The position numbers and the translations under genes were made by a program. The notes under the pieces were generated by a model that did not search any database, was not told where the DNA came from, and saw nothing but the letters and a program-made list of their open reading frames with translations. This document shows positions 16,966-26,031 of a stretch of 51,885 nt of DNA, one piece after another. Origin of the DNA: Flavobacteriaceae bacterium (lineage in GTDB: Bacteria; Bacteroidota; Bacteroidia; Flavobacteriales; Flavobacteriaceae); the NCBI GenBank assembly GCA_947451475.1, contig CANFZC010000010.1, positions 1-51,885 of the forward strand, in the 5' to 3' direction. Numbering within the stretch: the stretch's first letter is position 1; every line of letters begins with the position of its first letter.

Positions 16966-17238
16966 CTAAATAGAGTTTTTGAGATTATTAATTTTTTCTA
17001 TTAAATCATCCATTTTATTTCTCATCGTAGGGTAGGAATTCCCAGCTTGTTTCGCCATTTCCTTTATGCTACCGCTTGAAAGAAAGAAATCTAAAATAAA
17101 ATCTTGTTCTTCTCTGGCTAGTTTAAAATAAAGTGGGAGTTCATAATTTCCGTTTACATCGGTAAGACAATGGTCGCATTTCATTTGGCTTACCCTGAGC
17201 AAATTTTCGCAACTGGGGCATATTACAGGTAGCTTCAT
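16966..17238 (-). CDS. DUF2089-like zinc-ribbon regulator
   Basis: This 90-residue protein begins with a zinc-ribbon pattern (CPSCENLLRVSQMKCDHC), followed by a helical DNA-binding-like region (LFFKLAREEQDF then GSIKEMAKQAGNSYPTMRNKMDDLIEKI) that looks like a helix-turn-helix. This matches DUF2089 proteins, small presumed regulators. It is the first gene of the DUF2089 / YIP1-like / hydrolase run and may control it. Confidence 0.78.
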   Translation of the reverse strand: MKLPVICPSCENLLRVSQMKCDHCLTDVNGNYELPLYFKLAREEQDFILDFFLSSGSIKEMAKQAGNSYPTMRNKMDDLIEKINNLKNSI

Positions 17239-17359
17239 TTTAATAAAGTTAAAGTTTTTTTTAACAAAATTAAAAATATTATTTAATAATTAAACAAAAA
17301 CAAGCATTTTTTATAATAAAGATTAAATGGAGAAAATGGCTGGAATATTAAAAACCACA

Positions 17360-17395
17360 AAAAAGCCCAAATTCATAATTGAATTTGGGCTTTTT
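17360..17395 (-). terminator. Terminator of tatA
   Basis: A perfect 16-bp hairpin (AAAAAGCCCAAATTCA / TGAATTTGGGCTTTTT) with a TAAT loop lies 21 bases beyond the tatA stop on the minus strand. It is symmetrical and could work in both directions. Confidence 0.85.
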
Positions 17396-17415
17396 AATTT
17401 TGTAAAAAGATACCT

Positions 17416-17595
17416 TTATTTTTCTTCTTCTTTTTTAGAGACAGGAGTAGTTTCATCTTCTCCTTTAGAAGCTTTTTTAAATTCGTTTATACCCGAACCT
17501 AGTCCTTTCATTAGTTCTGGAATTTTTTTACCTCCAAAAAGCAACAATACAACAACTAGAACAACTAATATTTCGGGCATTCCTATTCTTCCCAT
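17416..17595 (-). CDS. tatA: Sec-independent translocase subunit TatA
   Basis: This short gene encodes 59 residues: [19 protein letters not shown], then [20 protein letters not shown], then a charged tail ending KKEEEK. The layout is that of TatA, with a short periplasmic N-terminus, one membrane helix, the FGxxKxP hinge and an amphipathic helix. TatA forms the pore of the twin-arginine system that exports folded proteins. No tatC is in the window. It is divergent from the M23 peptidase gene and has its own terminator. A longer open frame on the opposite strand over the same bases has no sense. Confidence 0.93.
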   Translation of the reverse strand: MGRIGMPEILVVLVVVLLLFGGKKIPELMKGLGSGINEFKKASKGEDETTPVSKKEEEK

Positions 17596-17638
17596 GATTT
17601 ATAAATTTAAGCTTTCGCGAATTAGTACTAATTGAAGA

Positions 17639-17646
17639 CAAATGTA
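17639..17646 (-). promoter_or_regulatory. -7 box of the tatA promoter
   Basis: On the minus strand TACATTTG matches TAnnTTTG, 43 bases before the tatA ATG. Confidence 0.45.
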
Positions 17647-17739
17647 TAAAGAAAATAGACATGGTTTTTATTTTGAGTACAATATTTATAGTTAAAGTTC
17701 GTTATGGATACAAGGGAAATTTAACCAAACTTAATTTTC

Positions 17740-17747
17740 TATATTTG
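17740..17747 (+). promoter_or_regulatory. -7 box of the M23 peptidase operon promoter
   Basis: TATATTTG is an exact TAnnTTTG match, 17 bases before the ATG at 17765 (11 before the first possible ATG at 17759). Confidence 0.5.
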
Positions 17748-17764
17748 TCCTATATTCCATGATG

Positions 17765-18634
17765 ATGTCGGAAAAACGACTTAAGCGAAAAATAATAAAG
17801 AAAAAGCTCTTCACAAAAAACCGTTTGGTTATTTTGAATGAAGAGACTTTTGCTGAGGTTTTTTCGTTGCGTTTAACTTTGATGAATGTTTTTGTGGTGG
17901 CTACGGTAGGTGCGTTGTTAATCATTTTTATCACGACTTATATTATTGCTTTTACCCCATTGCGGGAGTATATACCGGGTTATGCATCTTCAAAATTAAA
18001 AAGAGACGCTACGGAATTGGCATTAAAATCAGATTCCTTGACTGGGGCATTACGAAAAAATGAAGCTTACATAACTTCTATAAAAAAGATCTTGACGGGA
18101 GATTTAGATTATGTTAAGTTCAATAAAGATTCTATAACACCTTCTTCGTTGGTTACCGTTACAGAAGATGAATTGAAACCCACTAAAGCAGACTTAAATT
18201 TGCGAGAGGAGGTTGCTCGTGAAGACAAGTATAATCTTTTTGAAAAAGCCAAGCCCAAAGTTAGTGTGGTTTTTTTCCCACCAGTAAAAGGGATGGTTAC
18301 TGAAAAATTTAATCCGAGGGAAAAACATTATGCTATAGATGTGGCGTTGGCCAAAAACACCCCTATAAAGTCGGTATTGAGCGGAACAGTAATTTTTGCA
18401 GATTGGACTCCCAATACCGGAAATGTTGTGATTATTAGGCACAATAGTGGTTTTATTTCAGTATATAAACACGCGGTTTCTTTGACGGTATCACAAGGTG
18501 ATAAAGTTAGAACGGGAGAAGTGATTGCCTTGGCAGGATCAACAGGTCAAGAGTCTACTGGAGTGCATTTGCATTTTGAATTGTGGAAAGATGGATACCC
18601 TATCGATCCCGGTATTTTTATTGAATTTGAATAA
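17765..18634 (+). CDS. M23 family metallopeptidase (LytM/peptidoglycan hydrolase)
   Basis: This 289-residue protein is anchored by one membrane helix (about residues 40-63, MNVFVVATVGALLIIFITTYIIAF) after a basic cytoplasmic tail. It then has a linker and a C-terminal LytM domain in the periplasm. The zinc ligands are visible: HYAID (H188, D192) and HLHF (H268, H270). Such enzymes cut peptide cross-links of peptidoglycan or regulate amidases. Three ATG codons lie in a row at 17759-17765; the last was taken. The GH3 gene begins one base after its stop codon, so the two are coupled. Confidence 0.93.
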   Translation: MSEKRLKRKIIKKKLFTKNRLVILNEETFAEVFSLRLTLMNVFVVATVGALLIIFITTYIIAFTPLREYIPGYASSKLKRDATELALKSDSLTGALRKNEAYITSIKKILTGDLDYVKFNKDSITPSSLVTVTEDELKPTKADLNLREEVAREDKYNLFEKAKPKVSVVFFPPVKGMVTEKFNPREKHYAIDVALAKNTPIKSVLSGTVIFADWTPNTGNVVIIRHNSGFISVYKHAVSLTVSQGDKVRTGEVIALAGSTGQESTGVHLHFELWKDGYPIDPGIFIEFE

Positions 18635-18635
18635 T

Positions 18636-20123
18636 ATGTCACTAAAGTCAATTGCTGCTAAATGGTTTGCTAAAAGCGTACATCGTAAAACCCAGAAATG
18701 GATTGATAATCCGGTAGCAACGCAGCAAAAAGTTTTCCAAGAATTACTGGAATTAGCCAAAGAGACTCAGTTTGGGAAAGACCATCATTTTGAAAAAATA
18801 AAAAGTTTTGAAGACTTTGCTCAACAAGTTCCCATTAGAGATTATGAAGAACTTAGACCCTATGTTGATCGAGTTGTTAAAGGAGAGGCAGATGTACTGT
18901 GGAAAGGAAAGCCACTTTATTTTGCAAAAACATCGGGAACTACTTCGGGTGCAAAATACATTCCGCTTACAAAAGAGTCCATGCCCTATCATATCGTGGC
19001 GGCTCGCAATGCTATTTTGAATTATATCTACGAAACAGGTAAAGCTGATTTTGTTAATGGAAAGATGATTTTTTTACAGGGAAGTCCGGTTTTAGAGGAG
19101 AAAAATGGAATCAAATTAGGAAGACTTTCTGGAATTGTCGCTCATTTTGTTCCCAAGTATTTACAGAAAAACCGAATGCCAAGTTGGGAAACCAATTGTA
19201 TTGAAGATTGGGAGACTAAAGTAGATGAAATAGTTAAAGAAACCTTTCATGAAGACATGGCCGTAATTTCGGGGATACCGAGTTGGGTTCAGATGTATTT
19301 TGAAAAGCTGCAACAAAAAGGGAACAAACCGGTTGGAGCGCTTTTTAAAAATTTTAATTTATTCATTTACGGCGGTGTAAATTATGAACCTTATCGTGCT
19401 AAGTTTGAGAATTTAATAGGTCGCAAAGTAGATTCTATTGAATTGTTCCCTGCTTCGGAGGGATTTTTTGCTTACCAAGATTCACAACAAGAAAAAGGAA
19501 TGTTGTTATTGTTAAATTCGGGAATATACTACGAGTTTGTGAAAGCAGAGGAATTTTCACTTGAAAAGCCAAAAAGATATACTATAGGTGAGGTTGAGGT
19601 GGGTATTAACTATGTGTTAATCATTTCTACTAATGCAGGATTATGGGCTTATAATATTGGAGACACTATACAATTTACTTGTTTGCAACCCTATAGAATC
19701 ATAGTATCGGGAAGAATTAAACATTATATTTCTGCCTTTGGTGAGCATGTTATTGGTAAGGAAGTAGAAAGCGCTTTGCAAGAAGCGATGGATGGAACTG
19801 ATATAAGAGTCAATGAATTTACGGTAGCGCCACAAATTAATCCAAGGGATGGATTACCTTATCATGAATGGTTAATTGAGTTTGAAAATCCACCTAAAAC
19901 TATGGATGATTTTGCTTTGAAAATCGACCGAGCTATGAGAAAGCAAAACACCTATTATGATGATTTAATAACAGGAAATGTATTGCGAACACTTTGCATC
20001 ACTAGCGTTAAGAATAATGGATTTCAGGATTATATGAAATCGATTGGAAAGCTTGGGGGTCAAAACAAATTACCACGATTGAGCAATGATAGAAAGATTG
20101 CTGATTTATTAAAAATTGAATAA
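18636..20123 (+). CDS. GH3 auxin-responsive-promoter family protein (acyl-adenylating enzyme)
   Basis: This 495-residue protein belongs to the GH3 family of the ANL adenylate-forming superfamily. In plants these enzymes join amino acids to jasmonate or auxin; in Bacteroidota their substrate is not known to me. The family features are the ATP-binding TSGTTSGAKYIPLT segment, the YGGVNYEPY region, and FPASEGFFAYQ. The start at 18636 was chosen because the MSLKSIAAKWFAKSVH beginning is typical and the longer frame overlaps the M23 gene. It is co-transcribed with the M23 and downstream genes. Confidence 0.88.
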   Translation: MSLKSIAAKWFAKSVHRKTQKWIDNPVATQQKVFQELLELAKETQFGKDHHFEKIKSFEDFAQQVPIRDYEELRPYVDRVVKGEADVLWKGKPLYFAKTSGTTSGAKYIPLTKESMPYHIVAARNAILNYIYETGKADFVNGKMIFLQGSPVLEEKNGIKLGRLSGIVAHFVPKYLQKNRMPSWETNCIEDWETKVDEIVKETFHEDMAVISGIPSWVQMYFEKLQQKGNKPVGALFKNFNLFIYGGVNYEPYRAKFENLIGRKVDSIELFPASEGFFAYQDSQQEKGMLLLLNSGIYYEFVKAEEFSLEKPKRYTIGEVEVGINYVLIISTNAGLWAYNIGDTIQFTCLQPYRIIVSGRIKHYISAFGEHVIGKEVESALQEAMDGTDIRVNEFTVAPQINPRDGLPYHEWLIEFENPPKTMDDFALKIDRAMRKQNTYYDDLITGNVLRTLCITSVKNNGFQDYMKSIGKLGGQNKLPRLSNDRKIADLLKIE

Positions 20124-20132
20124 GAACATAAG

Positions 20133-21005
20133 ATGCGTAAATGGATATTTGGTTTGATGATGATGTTAGGGTTTTCTCTATCAGGACAAATTAAAGGAAT
20201 TGTTGTCGATGAAGTGGGTAAGACAGTATCTTATGTAAACATATGGGTTGAAAACGAAAACAACAGTACTACTTCAGAGGAAAATGGTGAATTCACCTTA
20301 AATGTTGCCTTAGAAAAAAACCTTATTTTTTCGGCGTTGGGTTATGAAAAACAAATTGTTAGAGCAGTAAATGCGCAAAAAGTTATATTGAAAGAACTAG
20401 CGTTTAAGTTGGATGAAGTTGTAATATCAAAGCGATTTGAAACCAAAGAGATCGAGATAGGTAAAGTAAAAAACGAGACATTTCAGGCTTTTGATAATGC
20501 CCCTAGAATAGACGCAAAATATTTTCCTTATTATCCTAAGTATAAGAAGACAAGGTATATTAAGCAACTTACAGTTTATACGGATAGTCAAATTGAAAAC
20601 GCGACTATTAAATTTCATTTCTATGCAGTTAACCCTGATGGTTCACCTGGAGAAGAATTATTAAGTAAAGATTATATTGCTGCCTTACATAAAGGTGTTT
20701 TAAAACATAAATTCAATGTTACAGATTTTAATTTAAAAATGCCAAAAACGGGAATTTTTGTTGGATTTGAAAAATTGATTATTGATAAAAACAAAGTTGA
20801 AAGAACGATTACAGATTCTAACACCAACGTTACTACAATACAAAAAACATACTATCCATTTGTGTTATATAATTTTGTCGAAAAAGACTTTGTTTATACT
20901 TTTTCTGGGGGGAAATGGAACAAACAAGACAAGCATAATGTCATTACAACATCGGACAAAATAAAAGTATATGAACCCGCTATAGACCTTATTTTAACTA
21001 ACTAA
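20133..21005 (+). CDS. Carboxypeptidase-regulatory-like domain protein
   Basis: This 290-residue protein has a signal peptide (MRKWIFGLMMMLGFSLSGQ) followed by a carboxypeptidase-D regulatory-like beta-sandwich (IKGIVVDEVGKTVSYVNIWVENENNSTTSEENGEFTL, residues about 20-95). Such domains usually open TonB-dependent receptors, but here there is no barrel. The rest (about 100-290) is beta-rich and unassigned. It lies 9 bases after the GH3 gene and is presumably periplasmic or on the cell surface. The role is unknown. Confidence 0.8.
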   Translation: MRKWIFGLMMMLGFSLSGQIKGIVVDEVGKTVSYVNIWVENENNSTTSEENGEFTLNVALEKNLIFSALGYEKQIVRAVNAQKVILKELAFKLDEVVISKRFETKEIEIGKVKNETFQAFDNAPRIDAKYFPYYPKYKKTRYIKQLTVYTDSQIENATIKFHFYAVNPDGSPGEELLSKDYIAALHKGVLKHKFNVTDFNLKMPKTGIFVGFEKLIIDKNKVERTITDSNTNVTTIQKTYYPFVLYNFVEKDFVYTFSGGKWNKQDKHNVITTSDKIKVYEPAIDLILTN

Positions 21006-21017
21006 AGTTAAAAAACT

Positions 21018-21025
21018 TATATTTG
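21018..21025 (+). promoter_or_regulatory. -7 box upstream of the DUF6909 gene
   Basis: TATATTTG is an exact TAnnTTTG match, 20 bases before the ATG of the DUF6909 gene. It may add an internal promoter ahead of the polysaccharide genes. Confidence 0.5.
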
Positions 21026-21045
21026 CAGGTTAGAAAAAAAAATTA

Positions 21046-22737
21046 ATGAAGGAAATTAAGAATATTTCGCGCTCTAGGGCGCAAGAATCGTCGGCGGCTA
21101 TCGAACGATTGTACATTACCATGAGGCATTTATTTAACCGAGGTTTTTATAAACCGATGGGTGTTTCTGGTGAAACGTTGCGTGAAGCTTTGCTTTCACT
21201 GAGACCAGAAATTTATGGGAGCATAGCGGAAGAAAAAGTAGAATTAAATGGATTACTTTATGTAATCGAAAGACTTCCGGTGGGTATTGAAGAATGTCGT
21301 TTTATCAACTTAACCTCAGATGAAGGTTATTCAAAGTCGCATTTTCAGGCTATCGTACCCCCTAAAAGAAGAAGAAATTGTTATCGAATAGATGACGAGC
21401 AAATGAATGTTGAAATAACACGTGGGCGTTCAGATATTTACGACATATTAACTCACTTAACGTTTATTTTTATTGAATCCCATAAAATTAAAAATAGAGT
21501 TGTTCTTGATGAGATAGAGTTGGAAGTGACTCGAGATTGGGAAAAATTAGAACAAGCAGTATCCCAGAACAAAAAAATGTCTCTTAACGAAAAGGAAATT
21601 GCGATTTCTCATGCTGCTAATGTATTGGGGAGAAGTTTTTCGGAGGTAATAGATATATATGATGCTTTTGGCACTACAGAAAAACCAGATCGTTTTTTGC
21701 ATATTATTTATTGGTTAGGAAAATTAGCTATAGAAGAAACCGTTAATAATAACAAGAGAACCATCACTTTTAGTCCGATATTAAGAGAAAGACTTGGGCA
21801 CCATATCCATGGTGAAATTTGGGCCAATAATATTAAAGAGACTTTGAAGGCTAATGATTTATTAGAAAGGCCTATTCATATTATAAGTGCTAATATGCAC
21901 AGTGTTATGAATTCACTATTTGCTACTACGGTCTTAAGACCAAAATTCAAAGATAAATCAGATTTTTTCATCTATGAAGAACTTAGTAAATCTGGAGCAG
22001 ATTCGGTTAGGAAAAAAGTAGAGGAGTTTGCATTAAAACACGGTATGATTTCACTTCCTGATCAATCAGGAACCAATATTGATGTTCAAATTTTTGATAC
22101 AGCAAAGATAGATTGGTCTAAATCTAGTTTTCAAAAAGCTAAAATTGGCAAAGCGGCACCGGTATTAATTGTGATGGATTATGCTTTTGGAGAACAAGCT
22201 TTTGAAACCATCGACGAGTTATTAAAACCATATAAAGAAGGAAAGACACGAACGTTTCTTAATGTAGAATCGGTTTCTATTATGGGAAAAGCGGGAATAT
22301 TGCAAGGAGGAAAAGGAGACATCATGATTCCATCTGCCCATATAAATGAGGGAACAGCTGACAATTATCCCTTTGAAAATGAATTGACCGCTGATTTATT
22401 TGAAGGAAATGATATTCCAGTTTTTGCCGGACCAATGGTCACAGTACTTGGAACATCCCTTCAAAATAAAGATTTATTGAAATTTTTTCATGAATCGACT
22501 TGGGAGGTAATTGGATTGGAAATGGAAGGAGCTTATTATCAAAAAGCTATTCAATCAGCTTCTAAAATTAGAAAAAGTATACATCCTAATGTAAAAGTAA
22601 GATATGCTTATTATGCTTCAGACAATCCGTTAGAAACTGGAAGCACCCTTGCTTCTGGGGGGTTAGGCACAACGGGAGTAAAACCAACTTATTTGATTAC
22701 TATTAAAATATTAGAACAAATTTTTAACATTAAATAA
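21046..22737 (+). CDS. DUF6909-like protein with a nucleoside-phosphorylase-like C-terminus
   Basis: This 563-residue cytoplasmic protein is conserved in flavobacteria; I recognise it as resembling DUF6909. The N-terminal part (about 1-270) is a basic, mostly helical domain of unknown fold. The C-terminal part has landmarks of the PNP/UDP phosphorylase and nucleosidase superfamily: MGKAGI near 413, GDIMIP (D425), the Met-Glu motif LEMEGAYY (E492-E494) that binds ribose, and YASDN (S525, D526) at the base-binding Asp position. It may therefore act on a nucleoside or nucleotide. This is inference from motifs. It is followed seven bases later by the Wzz-like gene. Confidence 0.72.
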   Translation: MKEIKNISRSRAQESSAAIERLYITMRHLFNRGFYKPMGVSGETLREALLSLRPEIYGSIAEEKVELNGLLYVIERLPVGIEECRFINLTSDEGYSKSHFQAIVPPKRRRNCYRIDDEQMNVEITRGRSDIYDILTHLTFIFIESHKIKNRVVLDEIELEVTRDWEKLEQAVSQNKKMSLNEKEIAISHAANVLGRSFSEVIDIYDAFGTTEKPDRFLHIIYWLGKLAIEETVNNNKRTITFSPILRERLGHHIHGEIWANNIKETLKANDLLERPIHIISANMHSVMNSLFATTVLRPKFKDKSDFFIYEELSKSGADSVRKKVEEFALKHGMISLPDQSGTNIDVQIFDTAKIDWSKSSFQKAKIGKAAPVLIVMDYAFGEQAFETIDELLKPYKEGKTRTFLNVESVSIMGKAGILQGGKGDIMIPSAHINEGTADNYPFENELTADLFEGNDIPVFAGPMVTVLGTSLQNKDLLKFFHESTWEVIGLEMEGAYYQKAIQSASKIRKSIHPNVKVRYAYYASDNPLETGSTLASGGLGTTGVKPTYLITIKILEQIFNIK

Positions 22738-22744
22738 ATTTTAT

Positions 22745-23755
22745 ATGAGCGAAAGATCTCAAAATACTTCAGACAATCAAGAAATAGATTTGACACAAAT
22801 TTCAAATAATATTAGTTCTTTCTTTGAAGGCGTTTCAGCTAAAATATTTAGAGGAATTTTATTTATAAAAAGAAATTTAGTACTTCTATTTTTATTATTT
22901 ATTATTGGTGCAGTGGGTGGGTATTTTCTGGATAGAACATCAAATTCTTTTCAGCATGAAGTGATAGTGGCACCAAATTTTGGAAGTGCAGACTACTTAT
23001 ATGATAAAATCGATTTAATAGAGTCTAAAATTAATCAAAATGATACGGTTTTTCTAAAATCCATAGGAATTAAAAAGCCTAAAAGCTTAACTAAAATAGA
23101 AATTGAACCAGTTATAGATATTTACAACTTTGTAAATAGCAATACAACAAATGTAAATAATGCTCAAAACACTCAAAATTTCGAATTGGTTAAATTATTG
23201 TCTGAGGATGGTGACATCAATAAAGTAATTAAAGACAAAACAACTAGTAAAAATTATGGACGTCATACGATTCGCCTTTCTACAAAGGGTATGATTACGA
23301 ATCAAAACATGATTGAACCAATATTAGCATACTTAAATAAAAATGATTACTACCAAAATCTTCAAAAAGTATATTTGATTAATATTAAAATTAAAATGGA
23401 GCAAAATGAAGGTATTATAAATCAAATAAATGGATTGTTAAATGGATTTTCATCCTCAACTAATAGTAATCAAAAGAGTGACAAACTTGTTTATTACAAT
23501 GATAACACTCAAATAAATGACATTATTAAAACAAAGAATGATCTTGTAAACGAACTTGGAGGGCAAAGATTAAATTTAATCGATTATAACCAAATTATAA
23601 AAACTCACGGAAGTGTTATTAATGTTAAGATTGAAAAAGGAATAAATGGTAAAATGAAGCAGATCTTACCTTTTTTACTAGTTTTTTGTTTTATAGCACT
23701 ATCGACTTTCATAAGTTTTTATAAAAAGCAGGCTGCTAAATTAAAATTAAAATAA
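22745..23755 (+). CDS. Wzz-like polysaccharide chain-length determinant
   Basis: This 336-residue protein has membrane helices at both ends (about residues 37-60, NLVLLFLLFIIGAVGGYFL, and about 305-325, ILPFLLVFCFIALSTFISFY), enclosing a polar periplasmic domain with helical stretches. This is the Wzz/PCP layout that sets the length of glycan chains made by Wzy. No tyrosine kinase domain is present. It sits directly before rfbA, at the head of the polysaccharide genes, which supports the call. Confidence 0.75.
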   Translation: MSERSQNTSDNQEIDLTQISNNISSFFEGVSAKIFRGILFIKRNLVLLFLLFIIGAVGGYFLDRTSNSFQHEVIVAPNFGSADYLYDKIDLIESKINQNDTVFLKSIGIKKPKSLTKIEIEPVIDIYNFVNSNTTNVNNAQNTQNFELVKLLSEDGDINKVIKDKTTSKNYGRHTIRLSTKGMITNQNMIEPILAYLNKNDYYQNLQKVYLINIKIKMEQNEGIINQINGLLNGFSSSTNSNQKSDKLVYYNDNTQINDIIKTKNDLVNELGGQRLNLIDYNQIIKTHGSVINVKIEKGINGKMKQILPFLLVFCFIALSTFISFYKKQAAKLKLK

Positions 23756-23761
23756 ATTTCA

Positions 23762-24619
23762 ATGAAGGGAATCATTTTAGCTGGTGGATCAGGAACACGA
23801 TTACATCCTTTAACATTAGCGGTTAGTAAGCAATTGATGCCGATTTATGACAAACCAATGATATACTATCCATTATCAACTTTGATGTGGTCTGGTATTC
23901 GAGAAATATTAATTATTTCAACTCCTCATGATTTGCCGTTATTTCAACAACTTTTAGGAGATGGAACTTCCTTAGGATGTCGTTTTGAATATGCAGTACA
24001 AGAAAACCCTAATGGATTGGCTGAGGCATTTATCATAGGGAAGGAATTTATTGGTAACGATAAAGTTGCTTTAGTACTTGGGGATAATATTTTTTATGGA
24101 ACTGGTTTGTCGGATTTGCTTTTAGCTAATAATAATCCAGAAGGGGGAATAATTTATGCCTATCATGTACATGATCCAGAACGTTATGGTGTCGTAGATT
24201 TTGATTCTAATGGGAAGGTCCTATCAATAGAAGAAAAACCGGAAAAACCAAAATCAAATTATGCGGTACCTGGGATTTATTTTTATGATAATGATGTAGT
24301 AGATATTTCATCTAAAATTAAGCCAAGTTATCGAGGAGAACTTGAAATTACTGATGTTAACAAGGAATATTTAAGAAGAGGGAAATTGAAAGTTAGTATA
24401 TTAGACAGAGGGACAGCTTGGCTAGATACAGGAACTTTTAATTCTTTAATGCAAGCCAGTCAATTTGTTCAAGTTATAGAGGAACGACAAGGCTTGAAAA
24501 TAGGCGCTATTGAAGAAGCGGCCTATAAGATGGGCTATATTGATGCCAATCAATTACATAAATTAGCATTACCATTATTGAAAAGCGGTTACGGTAACCA
24601 TCTATTAAGTTTGATATAA
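23762..24619 (+). CDS. rfbA: Glucose-1-phosphate thymidylyltransferase
   Basis: This 285-residue enzyme makes dTDP-glucose from glucose 1-phosphate and dTTP, the first step to dTDP-L-rhamnose. The nucleotidyltransferase signature [20 protein letters not shown] opens the protein, and LGDNIFYG carries the metal-binding Asp. Length and motifs fit RmlA throughout. It is followed four bases later by rfbC. Confidence 0.97.
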   Translation: MKGIILAGGSGTRLHPLTLAVSKQLMPIYDKPMIYYPLSTLMWSGIREILIISTPHDLPLFQQLLGDGTSLGCRFEYAVQENPNGLAEAFIIGKEFIGNDKVALVLGDNIFYGTGLSDLLLANNNPEGGIIYAYHVHDPERYGVVDFDSNGKVLSIEEKPEKPKSNYAVPGIYFYDNDVVDISSKIKPSYRGELEITDVNKEYLRRGKLKVSILDRGTAWLDTGTFNSLMQASQFVQVIEERQGLKIGAIEEAAYKMGYIDANQLHKLALPLLKSGYGNHLLSLI

Positions 24620-24622
24620 ATC

Positions 24623-25174
24623 ATGAATTTTATTCCAACAAAACTCGAAGGCTGTTTTATTATTGAGCCAAAGATAATCAATGACGAAAGAGGTTATTTT
24701 ATGGAAAGCTTTAATGAAACAACATTTCAAAATGGCATTAACCATCCAATACATTTTTTACAAGACAATCAATCTTTTTCTTCAAAAGGAGTTTTAAGAG
24801 GAATGCATTATCAAACAGGAGAACATGCACAAGCTAAATTAGTTAGAGTTCTTCAAGGAACAGTATTAGATGTGGCTATTGATATTAGACCAGATTCTGC
24901 TACATTCGGACAATATGAGTCCGTGATTTTATCGGGAGATAACCACAGACAGTTTTTTGTTCCTAGAGGATTTGCACACGGTTTTTTAGTATTAAGTGAA
25001 ACAGCGACTTTCTTTTATAAATGCGATAATTTTTATAATAAGGATAGCGAAGGAGGCATAATCTACAATGATGAAGACATAAATATTGATTGGCAATTTC
25101 CTTTCGAAAATTTAATTATATCTGATAAAGACAAAGTCCAACCCTCCTTAGCAAATGCAAAAAGAGTATGGTAG
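24623..25174 (+). CDS. rfbC: dTDP-4-dehydrorhamnose 3,5-epimerase
   Basis: This 183-residue cupin-fold enzyme epimerises dTDP-4-keto-6-deoxyglucose at C3 and C5. The expected motifs are visible: QDNQSFSSKGVLRGMHYQ with the catalytic His, and GFAHGFLVLSE. It ends inside the start of rfbD with a seven-base overlap, which points to coupled translation. Confidence 0.97.
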   Translation: MNFIPTKLEGCFIIEPKIINDERGYFMESFNETTFQNGINHPIHFLQDNQSFSSKGVLRGMHYQTGEHAQAKLVRVLQGTVLDVAIDIRPDSATFGQYESVILSGDNHRQFFVPRGFAHGFLVLSETATFFYKCDNFYNKDSEGGIIYNDEDINIDWQFPFENLIISDKDKVQPSLANAKRVW

Positions 25175-26031
25175 TTTTAATCACCGGTAGTTCAGGACAA
25201 TTAGGACAAAGTCTTCAATATATTGCGCCAAATTATTCTGATATTAATTTTGTGTTTTATAGTTCAAGTGATTTAGATATTTCTAATATAGAAAATTGTC
25301 GAGCTGTTTTTTCACAAATAAAGCCCCAGTATTGTATTAATGCAGCAGCTTTTACAGCGGTTGATAAAGCTGAGAATGAGTATGAGAATGCCCATAAAAT
25401 AAATGCGATAGGCGCCAAAAATTTAGCTATTATTTGTAAAGATAATAGCACCGTTTTACTTCATGTTTCTACTGATTTTGTTTTTGACGGAAAAAAGACA
25501 ACACCATACTTAGAGACAGATTTACCGAATCCGACAGGTGTTTACGGACAAACAAAATTGGAGGGAGAAATTGAAATTCAAAAGATTCTAAAGAGGTATT
25601 ATATCATTAGAACTTCATGGTTATACTCTAAGTTTGGCAACAATTTTATGAAGACCATGATGCGTTTATCTTTGGAAAGAGATACGATATCGGTAGTAAA
25701 TGATCAAATAGGAACACCAACAAATGCGGTTGATTTAGCAGAGGCTTTGGTTAAAATAATAATAACCGACAAAAGTCAACCAACTACCAATAATTACGGA
25801 ATCTACAACTACAGTAATGAAGGACAATGCTCTTGGTTTTATTTTGCAAAGAAGATATTTGAAGTCAACACTATTGCTTTTGATTTAAAACCAATTCCAA
25901 CCACATCATTTCCAACTCCAGCCAGAAGGCCTAAATTTAGTGTACTTGACAAGACAAAGATCAAAAGTACTTTTGGAATTGAGATTAAGAGTTGGGAAGA
26001 AAGCTTAAAATCAGTAAAATTTCCATTGTAA
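25168..26031 (+). CDS. rfbD: dTDP-4-dehydrorhamnose reductase
   Basis: This 287-residue SDR enzyme makes dTDP-L-rhamnose with NAD(P)H. The nucleotide motif GSSGQLGQSL is at the N-terminus, and the catalytic Tyr-x-x-x-Lys appears as YGQTK. The segment NAAAFTAVDKAE is typical of RmlD. The usual partner rfbB (dTDP-glucose 4,6-dehydratase) is not in this window, so the pathway depends on a copy elsewhere. Confidence 0.96.
   Translation: MVVLITGSSGQLGQSLQYIAPNYSDINFVFYSSSDLDISNIENCRAVFSQIKPQYCINAAAFTAVDKAENEYENAHKINAIGAKNLAIICKDNSTVLLHVSTDFVFDGKKTTPYLETDLPNPTGVYGQTKLEGEIEIQKILKRYYIIRTSWLYSKFGNNFMKTMMRLSLERDTISVVNDQIGTPTNAVDLAEALVKIIITDKSQPTTNNYGIYNYSNEGQCSWFYFAKKIFEVNTIAFDLKPIPTTSFPTPARRPKFSVLDKTKIKSTFGIEIKSWEESLKSVKFPL

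Noticed and set aside
17327..17635. A 102-codon plus-strand frame
   Set aside because: It lies antisense to tatA and across its terminator. The tatA protein on the minus strand is an exact family match, so this frame is a shadow.
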